Source: Mucilaginibacter jinjuensis
GTDB lineage: Bacteria > Bacteroidota > Bacteroidia > Sphingobacteriales > Sphingobacteriaceae
Direction: 5' to 3'
DNA: 64,000 bases
NCBI RefSeq assembly: GCF_028596025.1
Contig: NZ_CP117167.1
Span: forward strand, 682,001-746,000
Notes under the pieces: model-generated
Database searches by the model: none
What the model was told of the DNA's origin: nothing
Seen by the model: the letters and a program-made list of their open reading frames with translations, nothing else
Part shown: positions 1-8,204 of the stretch, one piece after another
Layout: each line of letters begins with the position of its first letter
Numbering within the stretch: the first letter of the stretch is position 1
Position numbers and translations under genes: made by a program

Positions 1-1648
1 CGTCATCGGCCCAGAGGTCAAACTTATGGTCTTCGGCAATTTGCTTGAGTGCAGTAACTGCGGTAGGGTAATCTTTTCGTTGGATGTAGATCCGTGCTTT
101 GGCCATCAGTATATCATCGGCCAGTGAATTGCCGGAATATTTTTTATCGATGCTATCTAATGTCGTCAATGCTTTTTCCTGCTGTTCCTTAAAAATCCAC
201 AGATCGGCACGGGCATACATGCGTAAGGCATTACCTGTAGTATCAAAAGTGGTATTATCCGTGATCATGAGCGACAGGTTAAGCGCATCATTGGCAATCA
301 GCTGTGAGGTAGCTGCTTTTAATACATCCAGCTGGCCTTTTGCCCAGGTAAAATCGCCCGTGTAATAAGCAAGCTTGGCATTTCTAAAGGTAGCATCCTG
401 CCCAATTGGTGTGCCCGGATTAGCTTTCTCAACCTGGCTGTATACCAATGTAGCTTCCCAGGGTTGGTTGTCCATCAGATAAATATCGCCCAGATCAAGC
501 TTGCATGCAGACAGCAATTGCGGGCGAAGATTAGGCAGGTTAATAGTTTCCTGCAGCAGCTTCTGTGCATCTTTATATTTATGCAGTTTAAAGGCTTGCA
601 GGTTGGCCATTCGCTGCATGGCAAAAGCAGTGCTGGCGTTTCGTCCAAATTCTTGCAACAGGTTGGCATAATCTTGTTCGAGGCCTAACAGATCGGCATT
701 GGTGTATTTGCCCGAGGTTATCTTCAGGTTTTTAACATCAATCAAATCAATTTTTGATGGGATGTAGTAAGGGTCTTCCTTAGTGCCTTTCTCAATGATG
801 AAGTTATATCCACGGATGGCCTCGTCATAAGCACCATCGCCGGTAAGGGTTCGGCAGAGCTCGTAAATACTGCTGCCTTTATCGTCGCGCCTGCGGCTGA
901 GCGCCAGTGCCTGGTTAAGCGCCTGGTCATATTGCTTTTGCTGCATATATTGCCAGGTAAGCAAATCGGCATAAATAGTAACCTCCGGTTGTTTCTGGAT
1001 GCGTTTCAGCAGTTCGAACTTCAGCACATTATAATCACCTTCACCTTCATAAACAGTGGCAAAAATGTTTTCGGCCTGGTTTAAGTAGCCGGGGTTAGCG
1101 GGTAAAAAATTGAGATACTCATTGGTTAAACCTTCCTTATCGCGTTTGTAGCGGTAAAGGTTAATAAGTTCCATCGTATACAGCTGGTCATTATGCAACA
1201 GTTTACGGCCTTGTAAAAATATCTTGATGGCATACTCCGCATTCTCGGCCTGGTAAAACTCGGCGGCAAGGCTGCTGATGAGCGACTGGTCGGGCGGCAG
1301 GTTTTTAATAAGATTATCATAAACCTCATCGGCTTTAGCAGTGTTACCTTGTTCGCGGTAAATGCGGCCGAGCACTACAGTGTACTGATAATCTGTGGGA
1401 TGTTTTTTTTGAAGCTTTTTGGTGATATTTTCGGCCTCGTCGAACTTTTTTAAACTGATGAGGCTGTTTACATAATAGCTGTAATAGTTCTCATTATCCT
1501 GTTTGTAAAGTTTTTGATAGATATCGAACGCTTTTTGCTGTTCGCCGTTAAGGTTATATTGCTGGGCCAGCTGTAAATCGCCGGTTTGTGCAAGTACCTT
1601 TAGGCAGGTAAGCAGGCTGAGGGCTATTAATGCGTAAAATCGCTTCAT
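1..1648 (-). CDS. TPR-repeat secreted/periplasmic protein (3' end cut by window edge)
   Basis: The reading frame starts with ATG at 1648 on the minus strand and stays open to base 1, so only about 549 N-terminal residues are seen and the C-terminus lies outside the window. The protein begins with a signal peptide (MKRFYALIALSLLTCLKVLA) and cleavage is likely after LAQ. The rest is helical, with repeated A/Y/F-rich pairs typical of tetratricopeptide repeats (for example QQKAFDIYQKLYKQD and TAKADEVYDNLIKNLP). Sphingobacteriaceae carry such proteins as exported scaffolds, but no partner is evident here. It is divergent from the S9-like gene, with a 149-bp shared upstream region. The TPR nature is well supported; the role is unknown. 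Confidence 0.85.
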   Translation of the reverse strand, partial: MKRFYALIALSLLTCLKVLAQTGDLQLAQQYNLNGEQQKAFDIYQKLYKQDNENYYSYYVNSLISLKKFDEAENITKKLQKKHPTDYQYTVVLGRIYREQGNTAKADEVYDNLIKNLPPDQSLISSLAAEFYQAENAEYAIKIFLQGRKLLHNDQLYTMELINLYRYKRDKEGLTNEYLNFLPANPGYLNQAENIFATVYEGEGDYNVLKFELLKRIQKQPEVTIYADLLTWQYMQQKQYDQALNQALALSRRRDDKGSSIYELCRTLTGDGAYDEAIRGYNFIIEKGTKEDPYYIPSKIDLIDVKNLKITSGKYTNADLLGLEQDYANLLQEFGRNASTAFAMQRMANLQAFKLHKYKDAQKLLQETINLPNLRPQLLSACKLDLGDIYLMDNQPWEATLVYSQVEKANPGTPIGQDATFRNAKLAYYTGDFTWAKGQLDVLKAATSQLIANDALNLSLMITDNTTFDTTGNALRMYARADLWIFKEQQEKALTTLDSIDKKYSGNSLADDILMAKARIYIQRKDYPTAVTALKQIAEDHKFDLWADD

Positions 1649-1797
1649 TGCAATCAAAAATACTTAATAAAATGCAATACATTCACCAGTAATTAATAAC
1701 GTTATAAACGGGTAAAATTGTAGTGACAATTTTGCAGCGATTAATTAAATTTACCTAATTTGACCTAATTGAATAAGAGCAGAGCCGGTAGTGCAAC

Positions 1798-3693
1798 ATG
1801 ATAAACCATTGTAAATTATTTTTTCTAAGCCTATTTATTGTCGCAATAAGCTCGTGCCATCAACAACAGGTTAGGCAAATACCCGTGCGTGATTTCTTTA
1901 AAACGCCCGAAGAAACCTACTTCAAGTTATCGCCAGATGGTAAGTATATTTCTTACTTAAAACCGTATAAAGAAAGGCAAAATCTATTCATTAAAACATT
2001 AGCAGATGGTAAGGAGGTGATGGCCACTTCGTTTACCGACTACGGCGTGCGCGATTATTCGTGGACCTATAATAACCAGATTGTAATAAGCCAGGATGTT
2101 ATTGCCTTAGACCAGCTGAAGATCTATGCCCTTGATTTAACTACGCTTAAACTGCGCGATGTGCTTTCATTTGGTACCAATGTGAGGTTTACCGTACTAA
2201 ACAGGGGAAGGTTTAACCCTGATATTTTGACCTGTAGCATTAATAAGCGCGACCCTGCCAATGCCGATGTTTACCGCCTCAATATCCGCACCGGCGAATT
2301 AAAACCATATTTGATTAACCCCGGTAATGTAACAGATTGGTTCCCGGATGCTGACGGAAGGATCAGGCTGGTGCAATCGTCTGACGGGGTAAATAAAACC
2401 ATCCTTTTCCGTAAGGATGATAACTCTCCGTTTAAACCTATCATCGTAAATAATTTTAAAGATCTGGTAAGGCCGATTGCATTTACCGGTGATAAAAATA
2501 ATTTCTACGCCATCTCTAACATTAACCGCGACAAGGCTGCACTGGTTGAAATAAATGCAGAAACCGGCCACGAAGAAAAAGTACTGTTTGCTACCGATAA
2601 AGGCGACGTGGAAGACTGGGGCTACTCGAAAAAAAGCCGACGGATTGAGTACGTAAGCTGGAACGATGATAAAGCGCAGATCCACTTTTTAAACGATAGC
2701 GCAGAGCATATTTATAACAACCTGATTAAGCAGTTGCCCGGCAATGATGTAAAGGTAGCCGACAGGGATAGTGCGGAGGAAAAGTTTATCATCAGTACCA
2801 GTACAGATATAAACCCTGGCTCGTTTTATTTATACGAGAGCAACAATCAGAAATTAACCAAGCTGGGCGATGTAAACTCGGACATTAAACCCGAAGAGCT
2901 TTGCAGTATGAAACCTGTAAGCTTTAAAGCATCAGACGGGCTTACAATTAAAGGATATTTAACCCTGCCGCAGGGCGAGAAGAAAACTAACCTGCCTGTA
3001 GTTGTATTGTTGCTGCGCAATAATTTATGGAGCCGCACCAGTTGGGGTTACAATGCCGAAACCCAGTTTTTGGCCAACCGCGGCTATGCTGTTTTCCAGA
3101 TTAACTACCGGGGCTGCGTGGGGTATGGTAAGGCTTTCCATAGTGCAGGCTTTAAGCAAGTGGGTGGCAAAGTGCAGCAGGATATTACCGATGGTGTACA
3201 TTGGTTAATTAAACAAAAAATAGCTAACCCTAAAAAGATCGGCATATTTGGGAGTGGTTTTGGTGGTTTCTCGGCTTTGTATGGCATGTCGTTCCACCCC
3301 GAGTTGTATAATTGCGGGGTGGTGCAATATGGGCTAATCAACTTTTTTACCTATATTAAGGATGCGCCGCCGTTTTTAAAACCGTATTTAAAAATGACTT
3401 ACGAGATGGTGGGTAATCCCGAAACTGATGCCGACCAGCTGCGGGCCATATCGCCGGTGTTTCATGCTGATAAGATAAAAGCGCCATTGCTGATATTCCA
3501 GGGAGCGAAAGACCCGAGGGCAAATATCAGTGAGCTGAACCAATATGTGCGCGAGCTAAAACGCCATAATGTACCCGTTACTTATGTGCTAAAGGAGAAC
3601 GAGCGGACCTATTTCCGCAGTGAACACAACCGGACACAAATGTATACTGATATAGAAAAATACCTTGATGATAATATGCGGGGAAAACCATAA
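1798..3693 (+). CDS. Prolyl-oligopeptidase (S9)-like lipoprotein, probably catalytically inactive
   Basis: This 631-residue protein has a signal peptide ending in a lipobox (AISSC), so it is probably lipid-anchored. An N-terminal beta-propeller-like half (SPDGKYISYL near residue 45) is followed by an alpha/beta-hydrolase half from about residue 370. The fold matches family S9 (NRGYAVFQINYRGCVGYG), but the catalytic motifs are altered. The nucleophile elbow reads GIFGSGFGG (482-490), which puts Gly487 where the Ser of GxSxGG belongs. The HGGP motif is replaced by LRNNL. The Asp is kept (D572), but the GHGF histidine position reads RTYF (603-606). It is probably a binding protein or pseudoenzyme. 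Ten bases separate it from a two-component pair, so it may supply that system with a signal. Loss of activity is inferred from motif alignment by eye. Confidence 0.85.
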   Translation: MINHCKLFFLSLFIVAISSCHQQQVRQIPVRDFFKTPEETYFKLSPDGKYISYLKPYKERQNLFIKTLADGKEVMATSFTDYGVRDYSWTYNNQIVISQDVIALDQLKIYALDLTTLKLRDVLSFGTNVRFTVLNRGRFNPDILTCSINKRDPANADVYRLNIRTGELKPYLINPGNVTDWFPDADGRIRLVQSSDGVNKTILFRKDDNSPFKPIIVNNFKDLVRPIAFTGDKNNFYAISNINRDKAALVEINAETGHEEKVLFATDKGDVEDWGYSKKSRRIEYVSWNDDKAQIHFLNDSAEHIYNNLIKQLPGNDVKVADRDSAEEKFIISTSTDINPGSFYLYESNNQKLTKLGDVNSDIKPEELCSMKPVSFKASDGLTIKGYLTLPQGEKKTNLPVVVLLLRNNLWSRTSWGYNAETQFLANRGYAVFQINYRGCVGYGKAFHSAGFKQVGGKVQQDITDGVHWLIKQKIANPKKIGIFGSGFGGFSALYGMSFHPELYNCGVVQYGLINFFTYIKDAPPFLKPYLKMTYEMVGNPETDADQLRAISPVFHADKIKAPLLIFQGAKDPRANISELNQYVRELKRHNVPVTYVLKENERTYFRSEHNRTQMYTDIEKYLDDNMRGKP

Positions 3694-3703
3694 ACGTTAG
3701 CTT

Positions 3704-5353
3704 ATGAAACCACAGCAACAGGGTTACCAGAAAAACTTCTCGCTGATTATCGCTTTCTTTGTTTTGATATCGATAACGCTTGTTGTGGCGCTTATTATCG
3801 TATACAACCTTACCGAACGTTATGTAGAAAATGAGTTTGCTTCCAAAAAAATAGATGTGCTGGAGCAAACCATTAAGCCCTATAATGACCTATATCTCAA
3901 CAAGGTTTACGAGATCACATCCTACCAGGGCTACCTCGATTCGGCATCGGCAGGCAAATATTCAACTACTGTATTTAAAGATTATCCTTTTGTAAAACGC
4001 ACCATCTTTTATGATGTACGTATTGGCAATGAGACGATAGAGCCGGGGTCTAAAAAGCATCGCCTGGGCATCAGCGTAAAATCTATTTACGAGTATAAGT
4101 TGAACAAAAATAACCGTGTAACCGGCATTCGTAAACCGGATGTGGAGGATATTGATTTCAGGCAAATGGCGGCTAAGTTTAGCTATTATATTGCCAATGC
4201 CGATACGTCAAGGGCACCCAATCCTGTTGAGATATTCAAGACTTTTTATGACATTAAACCGGATAAGGTAAGTTACCTCAACATACCCCGCAGGCAGGAA
4301 ATTAAGGCTTACCGCACACTACAGCAAACAGGCGAAACAACATCATTTTACAAACAAAACATGATGACGTTTTACTTGGATCCTTATGCGCTGCATGTTA
4401 CCAATAGCCACCCAGAACTGTATCAGAACATCAGCATAAAACCTGTAGTATATGACCCGCTTGATGATGAGAGCAAGCAATTGTTTGTTACCGAACTGGC
4501 TTTCCCGGGGGCATTGTCCGACTATAAGTTGTATTTTATGTCATCGGGCGATTATTTGCAGGCCGAGATCAACAGGCGGTTTATGCCTACTGCCGCTATT
4601 GTGTTTTTGATCTATTTCTTCCTGGTGTTTATCGGTTGGTTAATTTACCGTAACCTGAGCACCAACCTTAAACTGTTCAGGCTACAGTACGATTTCATTA
4701 ACAACTTTACCCACGAGTTTAAAACGCCTGTAAGCGTAATTAAAATTGCAGGCTCGAACCTGCGTAGTGAAGCAGAGCTAACCGAACGCCAGCGTAAGCA
4801 TTACGGCCGGATACTGGATGAGGAGGCCGATAGGCTTAATGACCTGATGAACAAGCTGCTTTCGTTTACCCAGATCGAAAACCGCTCGATCAATATTAAG
4901 CGCAAAGAGGTAAACCTCGAAGAATTTGTAACGGGTTACATGGAAACCTTCCGGATTAAATATCCCGATTTTAACATCCATTACCAGATAGATAACGTTT
5001 ATAACTTTTATACAGACCCCATTTTACTGGGCAGTATTTTTCAGAACCTGATAGAGAATGCGTATAAATATTCGCACCCTCAGCATAAAGAATTGTTCAT
5101 AAGGGTTATACATGAAAAACGGGATATTGTATTTACATTTATAGACAAAGGCATTGGGATCCCCAAAAGCGAGATCAAAAATATATTTAAGAAGTTTTAC
5201 CGGATAGAGAATAAATACAATCAGAACGGTAGTGTTGGCCTGGGTTTGGCATTTTGTAAAGAACTGGCTAATTTTATGAACGGAGATATTACTGTTAAAA
5301 GCGAACTTAACCAGGGATCGGAGTTTACGGTTACCCTGCCATACGAAATATAA
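3704..5353 (+). CDS. Membrane sensor histidine kinase
   Basis: The protein has 549 residues. A first membrane segment at about 14-36 and a second at about 293-314 enclose a periplasmic sensor region of roughly 250 residues with no recognised domain. The cytoplasmic part has a HisKA domain with the phospho-acceptor His337 in THEFKTP. An HATPase_c domain follows, with an N-box (QNLIENAYKYS), a G1 box (DKGIGIPKSE) and a G2 box (GSVGLGLAFCKEL). No HAMP domain is evident between the second membrane segment and HisKA. The gene starts 10 bases after the S9-like gene and ends 3 bases before the response regulator, so the three probably form one transcript. Confidence 0.93.
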   Translation: MKPQQQGYQKNFSLIIAFFVLISITLVVALIIVYNLTERYVENEFASKKIDVLEQTIKPYNDLYLNKVYEITSYQGYLDSASAGKYSTTVFKDYPFVKRTIFYDVRIGNETIEPGSKKHRLGISVKSIYEYKLNKNNRVTGIRKPDVEDIDFRQMAAKFSYYIANADTSRAPNPVEIFKTFYDIKPDKVSYLNIPRRQEIKAYRTLQQTGETTSFYKQNMMTFYLDPYALHVTNSHPELYQNISIKPVVYDPLDDESKQLFVTELAFPGALSDYKLYFMSSGDYLQAEINRRFMPTAAIVFLIYFFLVFIGWLIYRNLSTNLKLFRLQYDFINNFTHEFKTPVSVIKIAGSNLRSEAELTERQRKHYGRILDEEADRLNDLMNKLLSFTQIENRSINIKRKEVNLEEFVTGYMETFRIKYPDFNIHYQIDNVYNFYTDPILLGSIFQNLIENAYKYSHPQHKELFIRVIHEKRDIVFTFIDKGIGIPKSEIKNIFKKFYRIENKYNQNGSVGLGLAFCKELANFMNGDITVKSELNQGSEFTVTLPYEI

Positions 5354-5356
5354 TAT

Positions 5357-6046
5357 ATGAATCAAGAGATAAAAATTGCGCTGGTTGAAGATGATGAGAA
5401 CCTGCGCTTTCTGGTTGCAGAAAGATTACAGACCGAAGGTTACCGCGTTTTAGAAGCATCGAACGGTGATGATGCCGAAAAGATGATTATGGAAGAAAAC
5501 CCTGACATTGTATTGTTAGACTGGATGCTGCCCGGGAAACAAGGATCGGAAGTTTGTGAAAATATCCGCAAAAACGGTTTTGATAAGCTGGTGATTATGA
5601 TGACTGCCAAAGCGCAGGATGTGGATAAGATTGAAGCTTATAACTTCGGCGTATCAGACTATATTACCAAACCATACAATATGGATGTGCTGGTGGCGAT
5701 GATTGATAACAAGATCAAATTCTCGTTAAACAATGACAAGCCTGAGACTTACCGTTTTGCCAATATGGAGCACCATCCAAACACCCACCTTTTAATTAAG
5801 GATGGCAAAAAAATTGAGTTGACCATTTTGGAGAACCGCATTTTATTATACTTCCTGAAAAACCGCAACAAGGTTATTAACCGCGAAGAATTGATGATGG
5901 AAGTTTGGGGTTACAACGCCGACGTTAATACCCGTACGCTGGATATGCACATTGTAAGGCTCCGTAAAAAAATTGAAGATAACCCGGATTCGCCACAATA
6001 CCTGCAAACCGTTAGAGGGGTAGGCTATAAGTTTGCGCACGAGTAA
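5357..6046 (+). CDS. OmpR-family response regulator
   Basis: The protein has 229 residues. The receiver domain (about 5-120) has the acidic pair E11/D12/D13, the phospho-acceptor D55 in LLDWMLPG, T83 and K105 (ITKPYN). The C-terminal winged-helix Trans_reg_C domain (about 130-228) shows the usual ending, TRTLDMHIVRLRKKIEDNP and VRGVGYKF. It is the evident partner of the histidine kinase 3 bases upstream and should act as a cytoplasmic transcription factor. Target genes cannot be read from the sequence, although the S9-like lipoprotein and the GIN-domain gene are adjacent candidates. Confidence 0.95.
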   Translation: MNQEIKIALVEDDENLRFLVAERLQTEGYRVLEASNGDDAEKMIMEENPDIVLLDWMLPGKQGSEVCENIRKNGFDKLVIMMTAKAQDVDKIEAYNFGVSDYITKPYNMDVLVAMIDNKIKFSLNNDKPETYRFANMEHHPNTHLLIKDGKKIELTILENRILLYFLKNRNKVINREELMMEVWGYNADVNTRTLDMHIVRLRKKIEDNPDSPQYLQTVRGVGYKFAHE

Positions 6047-6056
6047 TAGAAGAAAG

Positions 6057-6135
6057 TTAATATCGAATAATGAATGTTGAATATCCAATATTGAAGTTTA
6101 TCCTTCATTATTCGAAATGCAATGTTCGGTGTTTG
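6057..6135. repeat. Dispersed intergenic repeat, family A (copy 1)
   Basis: This AT-rich, partly self-complementary stretch lies between the response regulator and the GIN gene. It shares TTAATATCGAA and TCCAATATTGAA, in the same order, with the stretch at 30685-30770. Neither has an open frame. The pair looks like a dispersed intergenic repeat of the kind common in Bacteroidota genomes. Confidence 0.6.
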
Positions 6136-6206
6136 ATGTTTTTTTGTCAGGATTGTAACCTCTTGTGGAAACAAGCGTCTTATTGTTATATAAAGATAAA
6201 AACACT

Positions 6207-6914
6207 ATGAAAGCACTGACCAAAATTTTATTTGCCCTGATACTAATAGCAGGCGTTAACAGCGCATTTGCCGATACACAAGACCGCCATTTAACAGGTT
6301 TTAAAGGCGTTGACGTACAAGGATCATTTGATGTGTATATTACCCAGGGCGCTAACGAATCTGTAAAGGTTGAAGCGCCCGGCGATATTATAGAACGCAT
6401 TAAGACCGAAGTTAACAGCGGTGTACTGAAGATCTATAACAAAGGCAACTCTTCCGACTGGAATTTTAACCTGTTCGGCAGCCATAAAAAAGTAGTTATC
6501 TATGTTGTTGCCAAAGACCTGAACTCAATTGGCGTTTCAGGCTCTGGTGATGTGTTTTTTAAAGGCGGTATTACCACACCATCCTTAAAATTACGTGTAA
6601 GCGGTTCTGGCGATGTAAACGGTAAAGTGCAGGTAAAAGAATTAGAAACCAGCGTTTCAGGCTCAGGCGATGTTCGTGTTACCGGTAGCGCTGCAAGCTC
6701 AGATGTACACGTATCAGGTTCAGGCGATTTCAGAGGCGGCGACCTGATCACCGTTAGCACAGCAGTCCGCGTATCGGGCTCAGGTGATGCTTCGGTAAAT
6801 GCAAGCACCAAGATTGATGCATCGGTATCTGGCTCGGGCGATGTTCGCTATAGCGGTAACCCTAAAAGCGTTTCAAAATCGAAATCAGGAAGCGGCGATA
6901 TAAGTGGACACTAA
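6207..6914 (+). CDS. Head GIN domain-containing secreted protein (DUF2807 type)
   Basis: The protein has 235 residues. The start at 6207 (MKALTKILF) is preferred over an upstream in-frame start at 6165 because it opens directly into a signal peptide ending in NSAFA. The mature part opens with DRHLTGFKGVDVQGSFDVYI, the typical start of the putative auto-transporter adhesin, head GIN domain. It then carries seven SGSGD motifs spaced about 15-20 residues apart, consistent with a parallel beta-helix or solenoid. Proteins of this family are exported in Bacteroidota, but no biochemical role is established. A strong terminator follows at 6965. Confidence 0.9.
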   Translation: MKALTKILFALILIAGVNSAFADTQDRHLTGFKGVDVQGSFDVYITQGANESVKVEAPGDIIERIKTEVNSGVLKIYNKGNSSDWNFNLFGSHKKVVIYVVAKDLNSIGVSGSGDVFFKGGITTPSLKLRVSGSGDVNGKVQVKELETSVSGSGDVRVTGSAASSDVHVSGSGDFRGGDLITVSTAVRVSGSGDASVNASTKIDASVSGSGDVRYSGNPKSVSKSKSGSGDISGH

Positions 6915-6964
6915 TGTTCAATTTGTTAATTAGCTAATTTGTCGATTCGGCAATTGACTGTAAA

Positions 6965-7003
6965 GAAGAAGGCCTCATATATTTGAGGCCTTCTTCTTTT
7001 TTT
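6965..7003 (+). terminator. Rho-independent terminator after the GIN gene
   Basis: A perfect 13-bp stem (6965-6977 with 6984-6996, core AAGGCCTCA) with a 6-base loop is followed by seven T residues. It lies 50 bases after the GIN-domain stop codon. Confidence 0.9.
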
Positions 7004-7017
7004 AACTTTTAGTTTTA

Positions 7018-7074
7018 GCAGAACTCTTCGAGAGATCCTACAGCGACAAAACGAAAGTTTTAAATTAGCTTTGT
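7018..7074 (+). repeat. Shared leader module, copy A (hairpin plus promoter-like box)
   Basis: The module contains a decayed hairpin (GCAGAACTCTTCGAGAGA then TCCTAC), then GCGAC, GAAAGTT and TTAGCTTTG. The last contains TAGCTTTG (7067-7074), an exact match to the Bacteroidota -7 box TAnnTTTG. The same order of blocks occurs at 7614-7656 before the next orphan gene. The start codon of the downstream gene is 24 bases after the box. Confidence 0.65.
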
Positions 7075-7098
7075 TCTACTTAGATCAATCTAACCCTT

Positions 7099-7590
7099 AT
7101 GGAAATTATCGACAACTATTCATACGTAAGCGACTATACCGTGGACGCAAATTTTTTTAAAAGGTTCTCGACGGTGAAATGTAAATGGAGAGGTTCCAGA
7201 TACTGGAAAGTGTTGAAGGATAATAGTTTTACTTTAGTAAATGATATAGCTTTTTTTGCTTTCGAGAGAGAATCGAAAGAAGTGTTTCTAAGATACGAAG
7301 GGAAGATGTTGCTTAATGTGGTTTTTGGCGAAACAGAAAACGATGTTGAGGAAGTTTTCGAGCAAATAAAAATGCATAATACCTCAATGAAGGATTTTAT
7401 TTTCAATAATTCGCTTACCTTCTATAACGAATTAAATGAGTTTATGCTCAATATTAAACCTGATGAGCAAGATTACCGTTTGCTAAGAGATGAGATTGAA
7501 CAGTTGAAATCGGGAAAAAAGTATGAGGAATTATCGGAGCATGAATTATACCATCAGGAAAATCGTCCAAGGTTTATAGTTAAGCTGTAG
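7099..7590 (+). CDS. Hypothetical protein (orphan, AT-rich)
   Basis: I do not recognise this 163-residue protein. It has no signal peptide or membrane segment. The N-terminal half is mixed and aromatic-rich (CKWRGSRYWKVLKD, DIAFFAFERESKE). The C-terminal half is acidic and helical (about residues 105-155), ending in a short charged tail. Base composition is visibly more AT-rich than neighbouring core genes, which suggests recent acquisition. It has its own promoter-like leader, shared with the next gene. Short, acidic, cytoplasmic and in tandem with another orphan, it resembles solitary immunity-type genes, but nothing in the sequence proves that. Confidence 0.75.
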   Translation: MEIIDNYSYVSDYTVDANFFKRFSTVKCKWRGSRYWKVLKDNSFTLVNDIAFFAFERESKEVFLRYEGKMLLNVVFGETENDVEEVFEQIKMHNTSMKDFIFNNSLTFYNELNEFMLNIKPDEQDYRLLRDEIEQLKSGKKYEELSEHELYHQENRPRFIVKL

Positions 7591-7613
7591 TAGTTGATCT
7601 GGATTTGATTATA

Positions 7614-7656
7614 GCAGGGGCCTCCTCGAGAGACCCTGCGGCGACGAAAAAGTTGA
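7614..7656 (+). repeat. Shared leader module, copy B (hairpin plus promoter-like box)
   Basis: The hairpin at 7614-7639 has arms GCAGGG and CCCTGC and an inner CTC/GAG pair. It is followed by GGCGAC, GAAAAAGTT and TTAGCTTTA. This is the same sequence of blocks as at 7018-7074, with small gaps. It ends 21 bases before the start of the second orphan gene. Confidence 0.65.
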
Positions 7657-7676
7657 CTTAGCTTTAATCTTACAGT

Positions 7677-8078
7677 ATGGAAGTAGCAACAATTATTACA
7701 TCTTCTAAAGATACCTGTGCTTTATTCGATGAGTTCATACACACATATCAAACTTTATATTTGACGGGAAAAGATAGTGATACAGTGTATTTTACTAGTG
7801 TTAATAATGACAAAGAAAGACTATTCTACCATTATAAACTTAATGATATAAAAGAGGAATTTAGCTACAATTATTCTGCTCAGGATATAATTAAGTTAAA
7901 GGAGTTTTACGGAGATAAACCTATTTTTATGTTTGATTTATCATATAGACCGGAAACTCTGCTTATAGAAATATTGAAAGCATTTAAGATTTATGTGGAA
8001 ATTCATAGGAACGAATTATTAAAAGATGTACTAATTAGCCATCCATTCGATGGGCTAAAGAGTTTAGAGGCCTTTTAA
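7677..8078 (+). CDS. Hypothetical protein (orphan, AT-rich)
   Basis: I do not recognise this 133-residue cytoplasmic protein. It is rich in aromatic and acidic residues (TYQTLYLTGKDSDTVYF, KPIFMFDLSYRPETLLIEI) and has a predicted C-terminal helix followed by DVLISHPFDGLKSLEAF. It has no similarity by eye to the 163-residue protein upstream, yet both sit behind the same repeated leader. It is AT-rich compared with flanking genes. A short acidic protein in such a setting could be an immunity or antitoxin-like protein; that is inference only. Confidence 0.7.
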   Translation: MEVATIITSSKDTCALFDEFIHTYQTLYLTGKDSDTVYFTSVNNDKERLFYHYKLNDIKEEFSYNYSAQDIIKLKEFYGDKPIFMFDLSYRPETLLIEILKAFKIYVEIHRNELLKDVLISHPFDGLKSLEAF

Positions 8079-8119
8079 TATCTATAAAATTGATCAAGAT
8101 TCAAACCTCTTTAGTCTCA

Positions 8120-8145
8120 GCAGGGTCTCTCGGAGGGAACCCTGC
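8120..8145. repeat. Hairpin repeat GCAGGGT...ACCCTGC (copy C)
   Basis: A 26-base stretch has perfect 7-base arms GCAGGGT/ACCCTGC and an imperfect inner stem (CTCTC/GAGGG). It is the cleanest member of the hairpin family that also heads the two orphan genes. Confidence 0.65.
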
Positions 8146-8175
8146 GATTTAGGACAGATAGCTGACCTGCAACTC

Positions 8176-8199
8176 GGGACCCTCTTCGAGAGACTCTGC
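8176..8199. repeat. Hairpin repeat (copy D, decayed)
   Basis: The sequence GGGACCCTCTTCGAGAGACT followed by CTGC carries the same CTCTTCGAGAGA centre as copies A to C. It lies 5 bases beyond the stop codon of the minus-strand pseudogene and could act as its terminator. Confidence 0.5.
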
Positions 8200-8204
8200 G
8201 AATC

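Noticed and set aside
7018-8199. CRISPR-like array in the islet
   Set aside because: The repeats are irregularly spaced hairpins with genes between them, not equal repeats with equal spacers; no cas gene is present.
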